64,000 nucleotides of DNA from NCBI GenBank assembly GCA_032716605.1, contig CM064571.1:11352405-11416404 (forward strand), given 5' to 3'. Positions 1-11,037 of the stretch are shown here, piece after piece. Origin of the DNA: Paralithodes platypus. Taxonomy: Eukaryota; Arthropoda; Malacostraca; Decapoda; Lithodidae. Numbering within the stretch: the first letter of the stretch is position 1; each line of letters begins with the position of its first letter. A program made the position numbers and the translations under genes. Under the pieces are notes generated by a model, which saw nothing but the letters and a program-made list of their open reading frames with translations, searched no databases and was not told the DNA's origin.

Positions 1-2103
1 TGTATATTATTAGTGAATTACAGTACGGGTCTATCTGGTTGTATATTATTAGTGAATTACAGTACGGGTCTATCTGGTTGTATATTATTAGTGAATTACA
101 GTACGGGTCTATCTGGTTGTATATTATTAGTGAATTACAGTACGGGTCTATCTGGTTGTATATTATTAGTGAATTACAGTACGGGTCTATCTGGTTGTAT
201 ATTATTAGTGAATTACAGTACGGGTCTATCTGGTTGTATATTATTAGTGAATTACAGTACGGGTCTATCTGGTTGTATATTATTAGTGAATTACAGTACG
301 GGTCTATCTGGTTGTATATTATTAGTGAATTACAGTACGGGTCTATCTGGTTGTATATTATTAGTGAATTACAGTACGGGTCTATCTGGTTGTATATTAT
401 TAGTGAATTACAGTACGGGTCTATCTGGTTGTATATTATTAGTGAATTACAGTACGGGTCTATCTGGTTGTATATTATTAGTGAATTACAGTACGGGTCT
501 ATCTGGTTGTATATTATTAGTGAATTACAGTACGGGTCTATCTGGTTGTATATTATTAGTGAATTACAGTACGGGTCTATCTGGTTGTATATTATTAGTG
601 AATTACAGTACGGGTCTATCTGGTTGTATATTATTAGTGAATTACAGTACGGGTCTATCTGGTTGTATATTATTAGTGAATTACAGTACGGGTCTATCTG
701 GTTGTATCTATTTTGTGAATTACAGTACGGGTCTATCTGGTTGTATATTATTAGTGAATTACAGTACGGGTCTATCTGGTTGTATATTATTAGTGAATTA
801 CAGTACGGGTCTATCTGGTTGTATATTATTAGTGAATTACAGTACGGGTCTATCTGGTTGTATATTATTAGTGAATTACAGTACGGGTCTATCTGGTTGT
901 ATATTATTAGTGAATTACAGTACGGGTCTATCTGGTTGTATATTATTAGTGAATTACAGTACGGGTCTATCTGGTTGTATATTATTAGTGAATTACAGTA
1001 CGGGTCTATCTGGTTGTATATTATTAGTGAATTACAGTACGGGTCTATCTGGTTGTATATTATTAGTGAATTACAGTACGGGTCTATCTGGTTGTATATT
1101 ATTAGTGAATTACAGTACGGGTCTATCTGGTTGTATATTAGTGAATTACAGTACGGGTCTATCTGGTTGTATATTATAGTGAATTACAGTACGGGTCTAT
1201 CTGGTTGTATATTATTAGTGAATTACAGTACGGGTCTATCTGGTTGTATATTATTAGTGAATTACAGTACGGGTCTATCTGGTTGTATATTATTAGTGAA
1301 TTACAGTACGGGTCTATCTGGTTGTATATTAGTGAATTACAGTACGGGTCTATCTGGTTGTATATTATTAGTGAATTACAGTACGGGTCTATCTGGTTGT
1401 ATATTATTAGTGAATTACAGTACGGGTCTATCTGGTTGTATATTAGTGAATTTCAGTACGGGTCTATCTGGTTGTATATTATTAGTGAATTACAGTACGG
1501 GTCTATCTGGTTGTATATTATTAGTGAATTACAGTACGGGTCTATCTGGTTGTATATTATTAGTGAATTACAGTACGGGTCTATCTGGTTGTATATTATT
1601 AGTGAATTACAGTACGGGTCTATCTGGTTGTATATTAGTGAATTACAGTACCGGTCTATCTGGTTGTATATGATTAGTGAATTACAGTACGGGGCTATCT
1701 GGTTGTATATTAGTGAATTACAGTACAGGTCTATCTGGTTGTATATTAATAGGGAATTACAGTAACGGGTCTATCTGGTTGTATATTATTAGTGAATTAC
1801 AGTACGGGTCTATCTGGTTGTATATTATTAGTGAATTACAGTACGGGTCTATCTGGTTGTATATTACTAGTGAATTACAGTACGGGTCTATCTGGTTGTA
1901 TATTATTAGTGAAGTACAGTACGGGTCTATCTGGTTGTATATTATTAGTGAAGTACAGTACGGGTCTATCTGGTTGTATATTATTAGTGAATTACAGTAC
2001 GGGTCTATCTGGTTGTATATTATTAGTGAAGTACAGTACGGGTCTATCTGGTTGTATATTATTAGTGAAGTACAGTACGGGTCTATCTGGTTGTATATTA
2101 TAT
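1..2103. repeat. 39-bp tandem satellite array (about 54 units)
   Basis: Head-to-tail copies of a 39-bp unit (it begins tgtatattattagtgaatt and ends ctatctggt) fill the start of the window and run off its left edge. Units are nearly identical up to about 1140. After that, 36-bp units lacking one att triplet and single-base variants (gaattac to gaagtac) appear towards the right end. Because 39 is a multiple of 3 and the unit has few stops, long reading frames appear on both strands, but they simply repeat 13 residues and are not genes. The array stops abruptly at about 2103. Confidence 0.97.
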
Positions 2104-2314
2104 GATGCATTGGTAGTACAGTTGCCCAAATAAGTCATGTCGCGGTACCAAGTAAATTTCGATCAATAATTGGTATCAGCACTATCTAAGCATTAATTCA
2201 TCGTTTCGTGTGAGATATACAAACATGTTCCTATCTTCACACACCCTATTCAACATCTGACAGACATTAATATAGCACACAGCGAGCAAAACGTAATGAC
2301 TGCGGAGACATGAC
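2104..2314. other. non-coding spacer
   Basis: AT-rich sequence between the satellite and the next MITE. I see no reading frame, tRNA-like box or repeat arm in it. Confidence 0.5.
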
Positions 2315-2529
2315 TTAAGCCGGTATCACACGAAAGCTTTTATAGTCAACATTCGATGATCAAAATTTTTCTGGCAACATTTCTGGATTATTTTGCACTT
2401 GTATCGGAAACTAGACTGATGATAGATGCATTTGGGTAACAAACATATTAAATGTTGACCTTATAAGTTGCCAGACCAGTGTTGAGGATAAATGTTGAGT
2501 GAAAAAGCGCTCGTGTGATACCGGCTTTA
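2315..2529. mobile_element. Harbinger-type MITE, TTA target duplication
   Basis: A 16-bp perfect terminal inverted repeat (agccggtatcacacga at 2318-2333, its reverse complement at 2511-2526) is flanked on both sides by TTA (2315-2317 and 2527-2529). A 3-bp TWA duplication is the hallmark of PIF/Harbinger elements. The roughly 209-bp body has no coding capacity, so this is a MITE that would need a transposase in trans. The Harbinger transposase at 33 kb is in the same window, but its visible left end (ggccgcgtcatac) is only loosely similar. Confidence 0.8.
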
Positions 2530-2631
2530 TTTGGCCACTTTGCTGACAACCACGATTACTCAGGTTTGATTCCCGGGTAGAATGAGACGGATGGGCAAGT
2601 CTCCTCACACCCGAAACCTTTCTTCAATTAA

Positions 2632-3192
2632 GGGAGCCCACCTCGCTTTTTTTTCTCTTTCTCTCCCTCTCTCTTTGCCTTGTATCCATAAGGCCCCATC
2701 CAGCCTACTGTTTTAAGACGTTTACCCTTATCCAGGTGTCAATATTTTCCTGGTGAGCGGTAGCGAGCCAGCATATATACTGTATATCTTTGTTTTGACA
2801 GCAAGCTAAATTTGTACATTTTTCTATCGAAAAATGTCTCCGGCGAAGCCAGATTTCTCCTGGCTTGTATCCATTCGGCCCCATTCAGCCAACTGTTTTA
2901 AGACGTTTATCCCCATCCAAGTGTCGATTTCTTCCTGGCGAGCGATAGCGAGCCAGTAATGTATGGAGAAATCCGGCTTCGCCGGAGAAATGTTTATATC
3001 GAAAAATGTACAAATTTAGCTTGCTGTAAAAAAAAATATATATATATATATGCTGGCTCGCTCCCGCTCGCCAGGAAAATAGTGACACCTGGATGGGGGT
3101 AAATGTCTTAAAACAGTAGGCTGAATGGGGTCGAATGGATACAAGCCAAAGAGAGAGGGAGAGCAAGAGAAAAAAAAGCGAGGTGGGCCCCG
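2632..3192. mobile_element. TTAA MITE family A, copy 1 (double-left palindrome)
   Basis: Flanked by TTAA at 2628-2631 and 3193-3196. The left end reads gggagcccacctcgc and the right end is its reverse complement, gcgaggtgggccccg. In other family A copies the right end is instead a ggtgacccccc type. Inside are pyrimidine tracts, a block containing cattcggccccattcagc, the palindromic gcgagcggtagcgagcc motif and a central caagctaaatttgtac block, all repeated in inverse order. This copy is therefore two left halves joined into a near-symmetrical 560-bp palindrome. No coding potential. TTAA duplications are typical of piggyBac and Kolobok elements; no such transposase is in the window. Confidence 0.85.
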
Positions 3193-3196
3193 TTAA

Positions 3197-3709
3197 GCCC
3201 CTTTCATGCAGCCATCCCAATACTCCCTGACCGCCAGGAGATCGGCATTCCCGTGATGTCTGGTGAACAGCGTGAATTGTCTGGCGGCGATCTTCAGTGT
3301 CTGTGCGCTGTCCTGTGTTTCCTTGGATACCACTCATATTTTCGGTAATGTTCGAGAAAATTGGGAGGTACACTCGACTAAAAAAACAATCTTTACACTG
3401 GTGAGCTGTAAATAATCTAGTGTGAATAACCACACCGACACACACACTCACATGACACACATATACACACTCGCTGACCCCCACCCCCCACACACATATA
3501 CACAGACAGGCCCTAACTGACACCCATACACACACAACCACACCGACACACACACACACACACACACATACATACTGTACAGTACACATAGACACTCACT
3601 GACACATATACACAGACAGGCACTCATTGGCACCCACACACACAATCACACCGACATACACACGCACACGAGACATGCCTATACACATAAAGACACTCAC
3701 TGACGCCAT

Positions 3710-3743
<34 letters not shown>

Positions 3744-4023
3744 CGTCACAAATATACACAGACAGGCACTCATTGACGATCACACACACAAATACACCGA
3801 CACACACACACACACACACAAACACATACACCAACATATGCGCACACAACCACACACCCAACCCCTGTCGTTATGTGGTCGACAGTCAATCGTACATGTT
3901 GGGAGGTTGTTTTCTGTCGGTTGTTGTTGTTTCGTGTTTCAGATTTTTGGCTGATTCCCATAAATTTACACAACAATCGAATTTCATTTGTCGGGTGTGT
4001 CGGGATGGCTGTGTGAAAGGGGC
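3197..4023. mobile_element. TTAA-flanked element D with CA-rich and poly-C core
   Basis: The ends gcccctttcatgcagccat (3197 on) and its near reverse complement at about 4004-4023 (atggctgtgtgaaaggggc) form an imperfect inverted repeat. The left flank is the TTAA shared with family A copy 1, the right flank is TTTA (4024-4027). The interior holds degenerate (CA)n arrays (about 3430-3850) and a roughly 30-bp cytosine run near 3712-3740. The long frames over the CA array are artefacts. I do not recognise the family beyond its TTAA-type ends. Confidence 0.6.
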
Positions 4024-4257
4024 TTTAGGCTTTTCAGTAAGATATTATGTTTTCTTTCTATTATTAAGTCAATCAATAATATAGTGAGGATCTGCAGGAG
4101 TTTACAGGATAATAGTAGATGGATTAACGACCCTCCAGTAACCATACAAAAGCAAACCTATCATTTGTTAGTAGTCATTATATATGCATCAAACGTAATG
4201 TAGGCTATATTATGTATAATTTTCCATGTCTTCGTAATGGAGGCAAGTTATCAGCAC

Positions 4258-4268
4258 TGTTGCACTGT

Positions 4269-4334
<66 letters not shown>

Positions 4335-4352
4335 ATATGTCACAGTGCAATA
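4258..4352. repeat. (TA)n microsatellite inside an inverted repeat
   Basis: About 60 bp of (TA)n is bounded by ttgcactgtgacatatat on the left and its exact reverse complement (atatatgtcacagtgcaa) on the right, so the whole tract can fold into one hairpin. The sequence between element D and this tract (4028-4257) shows nothing recognisable. Confidence 0.85.
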
Positions 4353-4381
4353 GTGATATAACAATATATATATATATATAT

Positions 4382-5934
4382 TGTCACAATGACCAGGGTC
4401 TTTTAGGAGTAGCCAGACTCTAGTGGCGCCTGACTTTTGACAGCAGCTGTGCCAAGTCTATTAGAAATACCTGGTATTGTGAGTTTCTCTCCGATACCCT
4501 TCCAATTACTCATGACTAGTTTTGCCGTATCTCTAAGCATTTTTGTCTCAATAAACATTTGTTTAGAATGAGCCAATAGAGTGTTACTAGGTTCGTATAT
4601 GAATTTGTGTTTTAGTGGCAACATTGTAATTTGCAGGTTGGGTGTTGCTGGGTAAGGGAGGAAGTGGAGGAAGAAATGTTGCTCCAGTCTCTAGGTGGGG
4701 GAGGCGATGTTGCTAAGCAACACAAGTTTAATTAATTACGTGACCATTGCAAGTTTAGTTGTGTTGCAATATAAAGATGTACTTTATTTTCTCTGCCACA
4801 CTGTTTTAGTTAATTTGTTAACACAGGAATACTTTAGTATAAGTTATACTTGTGAAGTTTCTTAGTGTTATCATATCGTGTGGTGATATCTTGCAACCCC
4901 CCCTTAGTTTGAGCCTGGCTCCCGCCAACTTCGCCAGGGCCAGGCCTCATCATTCTCTCGTGGGTGGCCAGACAGTATAGGTGGTGGTAGCTCTCTCTTG
5001 TGGCACCCCAGTCGGCCCCTGTTTAATTTTCCTTGCTTGCATAATAGTAACGTAACGTAATTAACAGAGAATCCTAGACATTCATTTCTTTTAATTATTC
5101 TTTTCCTCTGATCAGCATTTTAGTATCTTTCCCTTTGTTATCTATATTCTGTACCTCCGGTGGCTACGTCGGAATTCGTGATAGGGAGGAGCTGGGAGGT
5201 TTTCCGGGGTCCTTACTAATAAGCACTGTTAATCCCATAGATAGTCCACACACACACACATCCATAACCCCTACATATTTTTCCCAGTGTTCGTGCTTAG
5301 GACCCGGTAACAACCTTGACGGTTCTGCCCCAGCACTTGTGTGTTCCCTATCTCGGGTTTCGAACTGAGGCAACGGAGTGTTTAATATTAATTAGGAATC
5401 CAGCTTCAGTCTGGAACCCCCCCCCCCGCCATAGTTAAGTGAGTGTGGGAGGTGGACTCTTAAGAGTTTATTGTTTGGGCGGTAACTCACTGGGGGGCCC
5501 AGGTTGAAGCAGGATATACTGCGTGATATTAGAGGTGGTCAGGGCAACTTGCTTCCACTAATATCACCCCGAGGTTAGTAGTCATATTAGGACACTGCCT
5601 TGTATTGTTAGAACAGTATTATATGCAATATTATTATGTGCAACTCTCTTGGGTTGAGAGTGGATTACCGTTGGCTGGTTTGCACACGGTTTAGTATTGT
5701 CGAGGGCGCGCATAGCTTGTTATGCTCTAAGTACACCTGCACTCTTTTTTTGTTTTTTTATGTCTGCTGGTAGCCTACAGTATATGTATTTAACTGTTTT
5801 GATTATCCAACCAAGCATTGCTAATCCCGTTGTTGGTTTCGAGTTCTCGTAGCTAGTAAGTTACATGATTATTTCTGTTCTACTTATTATTCAGAATAGG
5901 AGCAGGGCAGTGTGCACCTTAAGCCCTGAGAAGA
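4382..5934 (+). mobile_element. 5' LTR of Gypsy element 1 (3'-truncated)
   Basis: Starts tgtcacaatgaccaggg and matches 11038-12583 almost base for base over about 1.55 kb, with small indels. The downstream partner continues a further 129 bp to cgtaaca, a proper CA end, so this copy has lost its last part and the primer-binding site that should follow. Orientation follows the plus-strand pol remnant between the two repeats. The small frame at 5135-5368 recurs in the other LTR and is simply LTR sequence. Confidence 0.88.
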
Positions 5935-6300
5935 TACTGTATCCGCTCAGAATGGGTCAGTAGAGAAAGTTGAGTCAGAGACGGTCAATTTCTTGCCTAG
6001 GTTATTGACTGGAGAGTTGGAGTCGGAGATGCAGGGTGAGCCCGGGCCTGGTGGATGGTGGTTGGATAACCCGGGTCCCGGGGCTAGCGGTTCATGCACT
6101 GTGGGAACGCCAGGCGTGGCTCCTGCAGTACCTCTCAACCCCCCTCTGCACTCTTCCCAATTCTCCGATCCCAGGGACCAGGATGCCGTGTCTCGTTGCC
6201 CTGTCCTGGTTGTAAAAGGCATGAAGGAGGAGCAGGAGGAGGAGAGGGAGCTTTTCCCAGGTGAGGCTGTGCCGGCTGGGACATGGGCCGAAAACGGGTA
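5935..6300 (+). pseudogene. Gypsy element 1 internal remnant upstream of RT
   Basis: Between the truncated LTR and the LINE insertion lies a frame (5993-6300) rich in Gly, Pro and Glu (GELESEMQGEPGPGG, then EEEQEEERELFPGE-like runs). It resembles in composition the linker upstream of RT in the minus-strand Gypsy element (SGEAPGPVTASEEVG). I see no gag zinc knuckle, no DTG protease and no integrase core, so the 5' part of the element has been deleted. The assignment rests on position and composition only. Confidence 0.5.
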
Positions 6301-7101
6301 CCTAGAATCTAGTATCCTTTATTGGACAGAAAACCAAGTACATTCAATTTTCTAACCGACAGAATCTCACTGACTCTCATATATTTGTTAATGATGTAAA
6401 AATTCCCACTTCCCCTAGTATTGACATTCTCGGTGTAACATTAACTACTAACTTGAGCTGGACACATTATGATAGAAGCATTGCTAAGAATGCCTCTAAA
6501 AAACTGGGACTACTGTACAGAGTTCGGGAATTCTTCACTGACGAACAGTTGGCCGTAATATATAAAAGTCATGTGCGTTCTCAGATGGATTACTGTTCAC
6601 CTCTGTGGAGTGGAAGTGGAGTGGTTGCATTGAGGCAGTTGGACAAAATTAAAAATAAAGCTATTAGATTAATCAATAACCCTGCAATCACACAGGACCT
6701 TCCTACATTATCCATACGAAGAAACGTTGCATCCCTTGCATTATTCTATAGATATTTTCACAGCAATTGTTCCGAGGAACTTGCTTCAATTGTGCCGCCT
6801 CTCCACATCTTTCCCCGTAGAACTAGGGCAGCTGAGAGCGCCCATGAATTTACACTTTCTCCTCCACAATGCAGAACTTCTGCTTATCAAAATTAATTTA
6901 TCCCTAGAACTACTACTCTTTGGAATTCACTTCCCATGAGTTGCTTTCCACAAACTTACAATCTACAAAAGTTTAAATCGAGTTGTTACAAACATTTTAT
7001 GAATGAAGGATGCCTTTAGGCACATGGACCTTTTTGTTTTATCTGTGTTTTTCCTTCCTCCGTTCATTGTCTCTTTTAAAAAAAAAAAAAAAAAAAAAAA
7101 T
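6300..7101 (+). mobile_element. 5'-truncated Jockey-like LINE inserted in Gypsy element 1
   Basis: Encodes the C-terminal end of a non-LTR reverse transcriptase: the frame through KTKYIQFSNRQ, DILGVTLTTNLSW, KLGLLYRV, YKSHVRSQMDYCSPLWSG, LDKIKNKAIRLI and SLALFYRYFHSNCSEEL, then a stop at 6894-6896 (QN*FIPR). The frame goes on to LWNSLP and ends FMNEGCL. A short 3' UTR and a 24-bp poly-A (7078-7101) follow. This is the thumb and connection region of Jockey-type elements. The catalytic domain and endonuclease are missing, as expected from 5' truncation on integration. The 5' junction is not sharp. The 46.5-kb fragment is a second copy of the same family. Confidence 0.85.
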
Positions 7102-9033
7102 GGCCCTGCGGGGCCCTCTGGAAAGGGTTGAGGAGATGTTTACTACCTTGTGGGCTTATCCACACGTGTTCGGGGATGGACCAGGCTTGACATCTTGGGC
7201 GGTGCATGACATCGATGTGGGGGAGAATAAGCCTATAAAATTACCACCTTATAGAGTTAATCCACAGAAGCAGCTCACTCTTGACGCTGAGCTGAGGTAT
7301 ATGGTTGACAAGGGCCTCATCAAGAAAGGCTGGAGTGAGTGGTCAAGCCCAGTAACTTTGCAGCCTAAGCCTGATGGTAAGATCCGCTTCTGTGTCGATT
7401 TTCGCAAAGTAAATTTACTCTCCAAGACAGATACCTACCCTTTACCGAGAGTTGATGACTCGGTAGACAAGATTGAGGCAGCCACGTTCATCACAAAAGT
7501 GGACTTAGTTAACCCGGCAAGTGCTGGAAGACTCTTAAGATCCTGGGCCTAAAAAAATCCATTTAAAACACCCCCCAAAAAATTGATTTTTTGTTTTGTT
7601 TTTTGCCCCTGGGCCATGCCAAATATCACTCCTCCACATCTTCACCACCTCCCCCCTCCTCCTTCAATTATCACCTATTTTCCCAGTTATTCCCTGATTC
7701 TGTGGTCTATTTTTGTGCTAACATTAGCGAGTTGCAAGCAGGGCATTGTCATCACTGTTACCAAGTGAGTGCTAGAGAGAGAGAGAGAGAGTATCGATCG
7801 ACAGTCTCTCTCCAGAGGTGGGGAAGTGTGGAGGGGAGGGAGGTTGCCTCAGCCATAAAGTATGTAACTCCCGGCCTGTATCGCCGATTTTGACCATCCA
7901 AACGCTGTTTCCACTTGTTTATTGCTGTAACAGGTTAATACCTTTATAATCAACGTAAAATAGGCGCATATGGATAAGTATTAATGCTATTTATGGTAAA
8001 ATAACGATGTTAGTGATGGGAACAGCTCAAATACCTGCACACAGGCGTGTGGTGTCTCATACCCCCCATGCGCACGTCTTAGGTTAAAGGCTATTGGCAA
8101 GTCCCACTAACAGAATGTGCCAAGAAAATCGCTAGTTTTGTGGTGGGTGGAGGAGTGTATCAGTGTCAGGTAATGCCTTACGGCTTGAAGAATGCTCCCG
8201 CCACATTTCAGCGGTTAATGGATAGGGTTGTGCATGATGTCCCCAATTGTTTAGTCTACATAGATGATGTTGTTGTTTATGACACAAATTGGACCGATCA
8301 TTTGGCCAATGTGGGTGAGCTTTTTCGGAAGTTGTCTGAGGCTGGTTTAGTGGTCAACCAGGCAAAGTGCAAGTTCGTGCAGGCTCGAGTGCAATATCTG
8401 GGTTATGTTGTTGGCCACGGCCAGGTCTGTCCCCCTCGGGCGAAGGTGGAGGCTATCCAGAGTTTCCGAGCACCTCATAATAAGAAAGCTGTGCAACGTT
8501 TCCTTGGCATGATAGGCTATTATCGCCGGTTCATCAAAGGATATTCCACCGTGCTCGTCCCATTGACAAATTTGCTACAAAAGAACACACCATTTAAATG
8601 GACAACAGAGTGTGAGCAGGCTTTCAAAGATGTCAAAAGCCTCCTCCGTTGCCATCCTATATTGCGTGCCCCAGATTTCAACAGGCCTTTCGTCTTGGCA
8701 GTAGATTCGAGCGATGTGGGTGCCGGCTCTGTGTTGATGCAAGAGTTCGGAGATAATGTTGAGCACCCCATTTCCTACTTTTCAAAAAAGTTTAACCGAG
8801 CACAAAAGAATTATTCTGTGATCGAAAGAGAGTTGCTAGCTATTATTTTGAGTTTACACCATTTCGCTGTTTATTTGCCACCATATGGGCCCGTGCTCAG
8901 AATCTACTCTGACCCTCATCCTCTGCAGTTTAATAGGCTCAAGGGCAAAAACCAGAGACTTATTCGCTGGAGTTTGATGTTGCAAGAATATCATCTCGAT
9001 GTTAGGCACATCCGCGGTGTGGATAATGTCCTG
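7102..9033 (+). pseudogene. Gypsy element 1 pol: reverse transcriptase-RNase H
   Basis: The frame starts near the RT N-terminus (HDIDVGENKPIKLPPYRVNP) and runs through SPVTLQPKPDGKIRFCVDFR, DTYPLPRVDDSVD and TFITKVDLV. It is broken at about 7512 by a non-coding insert and resumes at about 8092 with KGYWQVPLTECAKK, MPYGLKNAPATFQRL and the catalytic LVYIDDVVVY. It continues through FLGMIGYYRRFI and the RNase H motif AVDSSDVGAGSVLM to RHIRGVDNVL, where a solo LTR cuts it at 9033. The last residues lie beyond that LTR (10827-10861, ADCLSHESSEE then stop). RT catalytic aspartates and the first RNase H aspartate remain. Gag and protease are gone, and no integrase follows RNase H. The related minus-strand element suggests integrase lies before RT in this lineage. 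Confidence 0.9.
7513..8091. mobile_element. non-coding insertion in RT, family unknown
   Basis: About 580 bp separate TKVDLV from KGYWQV, codons adjacent in related elements. The left junction reads cttagttaa and the right junction cttaggttaa, which fits a target duplication of 8-9 bp with one extra g. The insert contains a short GA run (about 7773-7789) and pyrimidine-rich sequence. It has no inverted termini and no coding frame that I recognise. An intron is unlikely because the left boundary lacks GT. Confidence 0.6.
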
Positions 9034-10822
9034 TGTTACGACTGGGGTTCAAATATATCAGGGCTCTTATTCATTGGACTAGTAATGGCATAAATGTTAC
9101 AACGGAAAGCGCTAGCTCCAACCTCTGATGTATATTCCCAGCGAACAAAGAACACAAATACTCTACAGAGTTCTATATGCAATAATAGGCTATCAAACTC
9201 TCAATAAATGTGCGTCTACTCTAGGCTTAATGTTATGTGAAAACAGCCTATTACTACCTATAACCGAAGGTGCTTGGTTATGGTATGCAAAGTAAGGTGG
9301 TAAGAGAAGTTACAGCTTACATTACTTTAATCAATAAATGTCAGGCACTCCTGCATGAAAGAAAGTGCACTAAAGTCCTTCAACACTAACAAGGAATCTT
9401 CTTTAAATGTTAGATGCTATAAAGATGCTCGTATCGGAAATGGAACCCAAAAAGGCAGGCAGCGGAACAATGCTCGTGCAGGCTATGCACACAAAAAGGC
9501 AGAATATATAATGTCGTCGGAGCCAAGAATATCCTAAACACTACAACAATAATAATAATCGCCACGACAATGCAGTATTCCTATCAACAAAAAGAGCCTA
9601 AGTCGTTTGTGTCTCAATACATCAAACTAGGCTGCGAAATGCTTGTGTAATCATAAACGGGTATACATAAAAAGAGTAATTGGTTTAATATACTTAATGT
9701 CTACTATGATTGATGAAGTCTAGCTAGAGTCAATGATACGAGATACTGGTGCGCATGGCATGCCGCATAGCCTAGTGTAAATCACAAGTCTGTGCGTCAA
9801 ATATTACGTTATAATGAAGGGTAGCTCTCTTGAGAAACCTTAATACCGAAGTATTAAGCGTTCTCCTGGCGTACCTCAAAGACAAACAACGAGCTTAGAA
9901 CAGTACAGAATGGTATAGGCAAAAAGCCCTCATTTGTGCATGCTCTACTCTCAATGGCACACAGACTAGAATTTACTCAATCAACTCCAGTTCTCAGGTA
10001 TGTCGTGCAGCTTTTAACTAAAGCCAGCACTCATAGGAAACAATACCTTATAATATCCGACCCCTAGTCTAGCATTATCTAATCCAGCAGAACACTAATA
10101 ATTAAAGGAAGCGGTACTATGAAAGCCAACCAATGCTTCGTGATCCACTTATCTTAACAACTAACATACATAGGTTATATCAGACCTTAACGCACAATAC
10201 AACTGGCCAGCATGAAGCTGATTTTGCAGAGTTAACCAGAGGGGGTATAATATTAATAAAAAGGGGGGGAAATATATGAAAAAGAGAGAGGTAGGCAGAG
10301 GAAAAGATTCTCAGGTGTAGAGCAGGGGACAGATAGCAAGGGAAAAAGATGGGTGCGTTCTAGAAACCAGATCTGAGGGAGAGTGGCGAGGAACTGTATA
10401 TATACTCGCACTAGCTCGAGCCGCGTGGGAAAAAAGCGGTTACAAGTCCTCTAGCCACTAGCAAGGGAGCTAACAGCATGGGAAGGACATCTCTCAACCA
10501 ACCCCCACGAGGCAGCCAGCCGTGACGTCATCGAGCGGGACAAAAACACTACGCGCTCCCTCTCACTCTGTTTTACTCTCTCTCTCTCTCCCAGATCCCA
10601 TCATTACTAGTTAATGATAAAACATATACTTTACAATTAAATATATAAAGCCTTGACATGGGTGACAACAAAGAGCCTTTCTGGACTGCCCATGACACGA
10701 GCTTTCATATGAAATAAAGCACACTCTAATACATAAACTGTAGCCCCATCCACTGCCCTGGCGATCCTAGCGAGTCACTGTAAGACAAGCCATGCGGTTC
10801 TAACGGAGTGGTTAACGTCACA
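9034..10822 (-). mobile_element. solo LTR of a second Gypsy family, in 4-bp duplication
   Basis: Begins tgttacgactgggg and ends gttaacgtcaca; on the minus strand this is TGTGACGTT...CGTAACA, a normal TG...CA LTR. It is flanked by CCTG on both sides (9030-9033 and 10823-10826). Removing it restores the RNase H frame GVDNVL-ADCLSHE. Sequence blocks (attggactagtaat, then gctctcttgagaaacc and the actgccctggcgat block) match the LTR at 60668-63015 and, more loosely, those at 37190 and 43384. No internal domain is present, so it arose by LTR-LTR recombination. Small frames inside are not genes. Confidence 0.9.
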
Positions 10823-11037
10823 CCTGGCAGACTGTTTGTCCCATGAGTCCTCTGAGGAATGATAGGAGAGCAGTAAGTAAGTTAGTAAGTCATAGTTACT
10901 CATGTTAAAAAAATCTATAAAATGTAAAATTACAAAAGACTGTCAATGTACATATTTTGCAGTTGTAAACTAATGATGAAAGTTTTGTTTCAAAGCTCCA
11001 AAACCCCCCCCCCCCCCCCCCCACCCCCGTGTGAGGG
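10823..11037 (+). pseudogene. end of Gypsy element 1 pol and 3' non-coding region
   Basis: After the repeated CCTG the pol frame resumes as ADCLSHESSEE and stops at 10859-10861. This gives the element an RNase H C-terminus of the DNVLADxLS type. The remaining 175 bp contain a poly-C run (about 11004-11022) and end in a purine-rich gtgagggtg just before the 3' LTR, a plausible though short polypurine tract. Confidence 0.8.

Noticed and set aside
13..2133. Long reading frames of 113-544 codons over the first 2.1 kb
   Set aside because: They are translations of a 39-bp satellite, open in several frames and on both strands, with no start context or domain.
2885..3976. Cys/Val-rich frames on the minus strand
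   Set aside because: They are readings of (CA)n arrays and MITE sequence.
5135..5373. Small conserved gene duplicated at 5135 and 11796
   Set aside because: Both copies lie at the same position in the two LTRs of Gypsy element 1, so conservation reflects the LTR.
7513..8091. Intron in the Gypsy RT
   Set aside because: The left boundary lacks GT and the junctions look like a target duplication.
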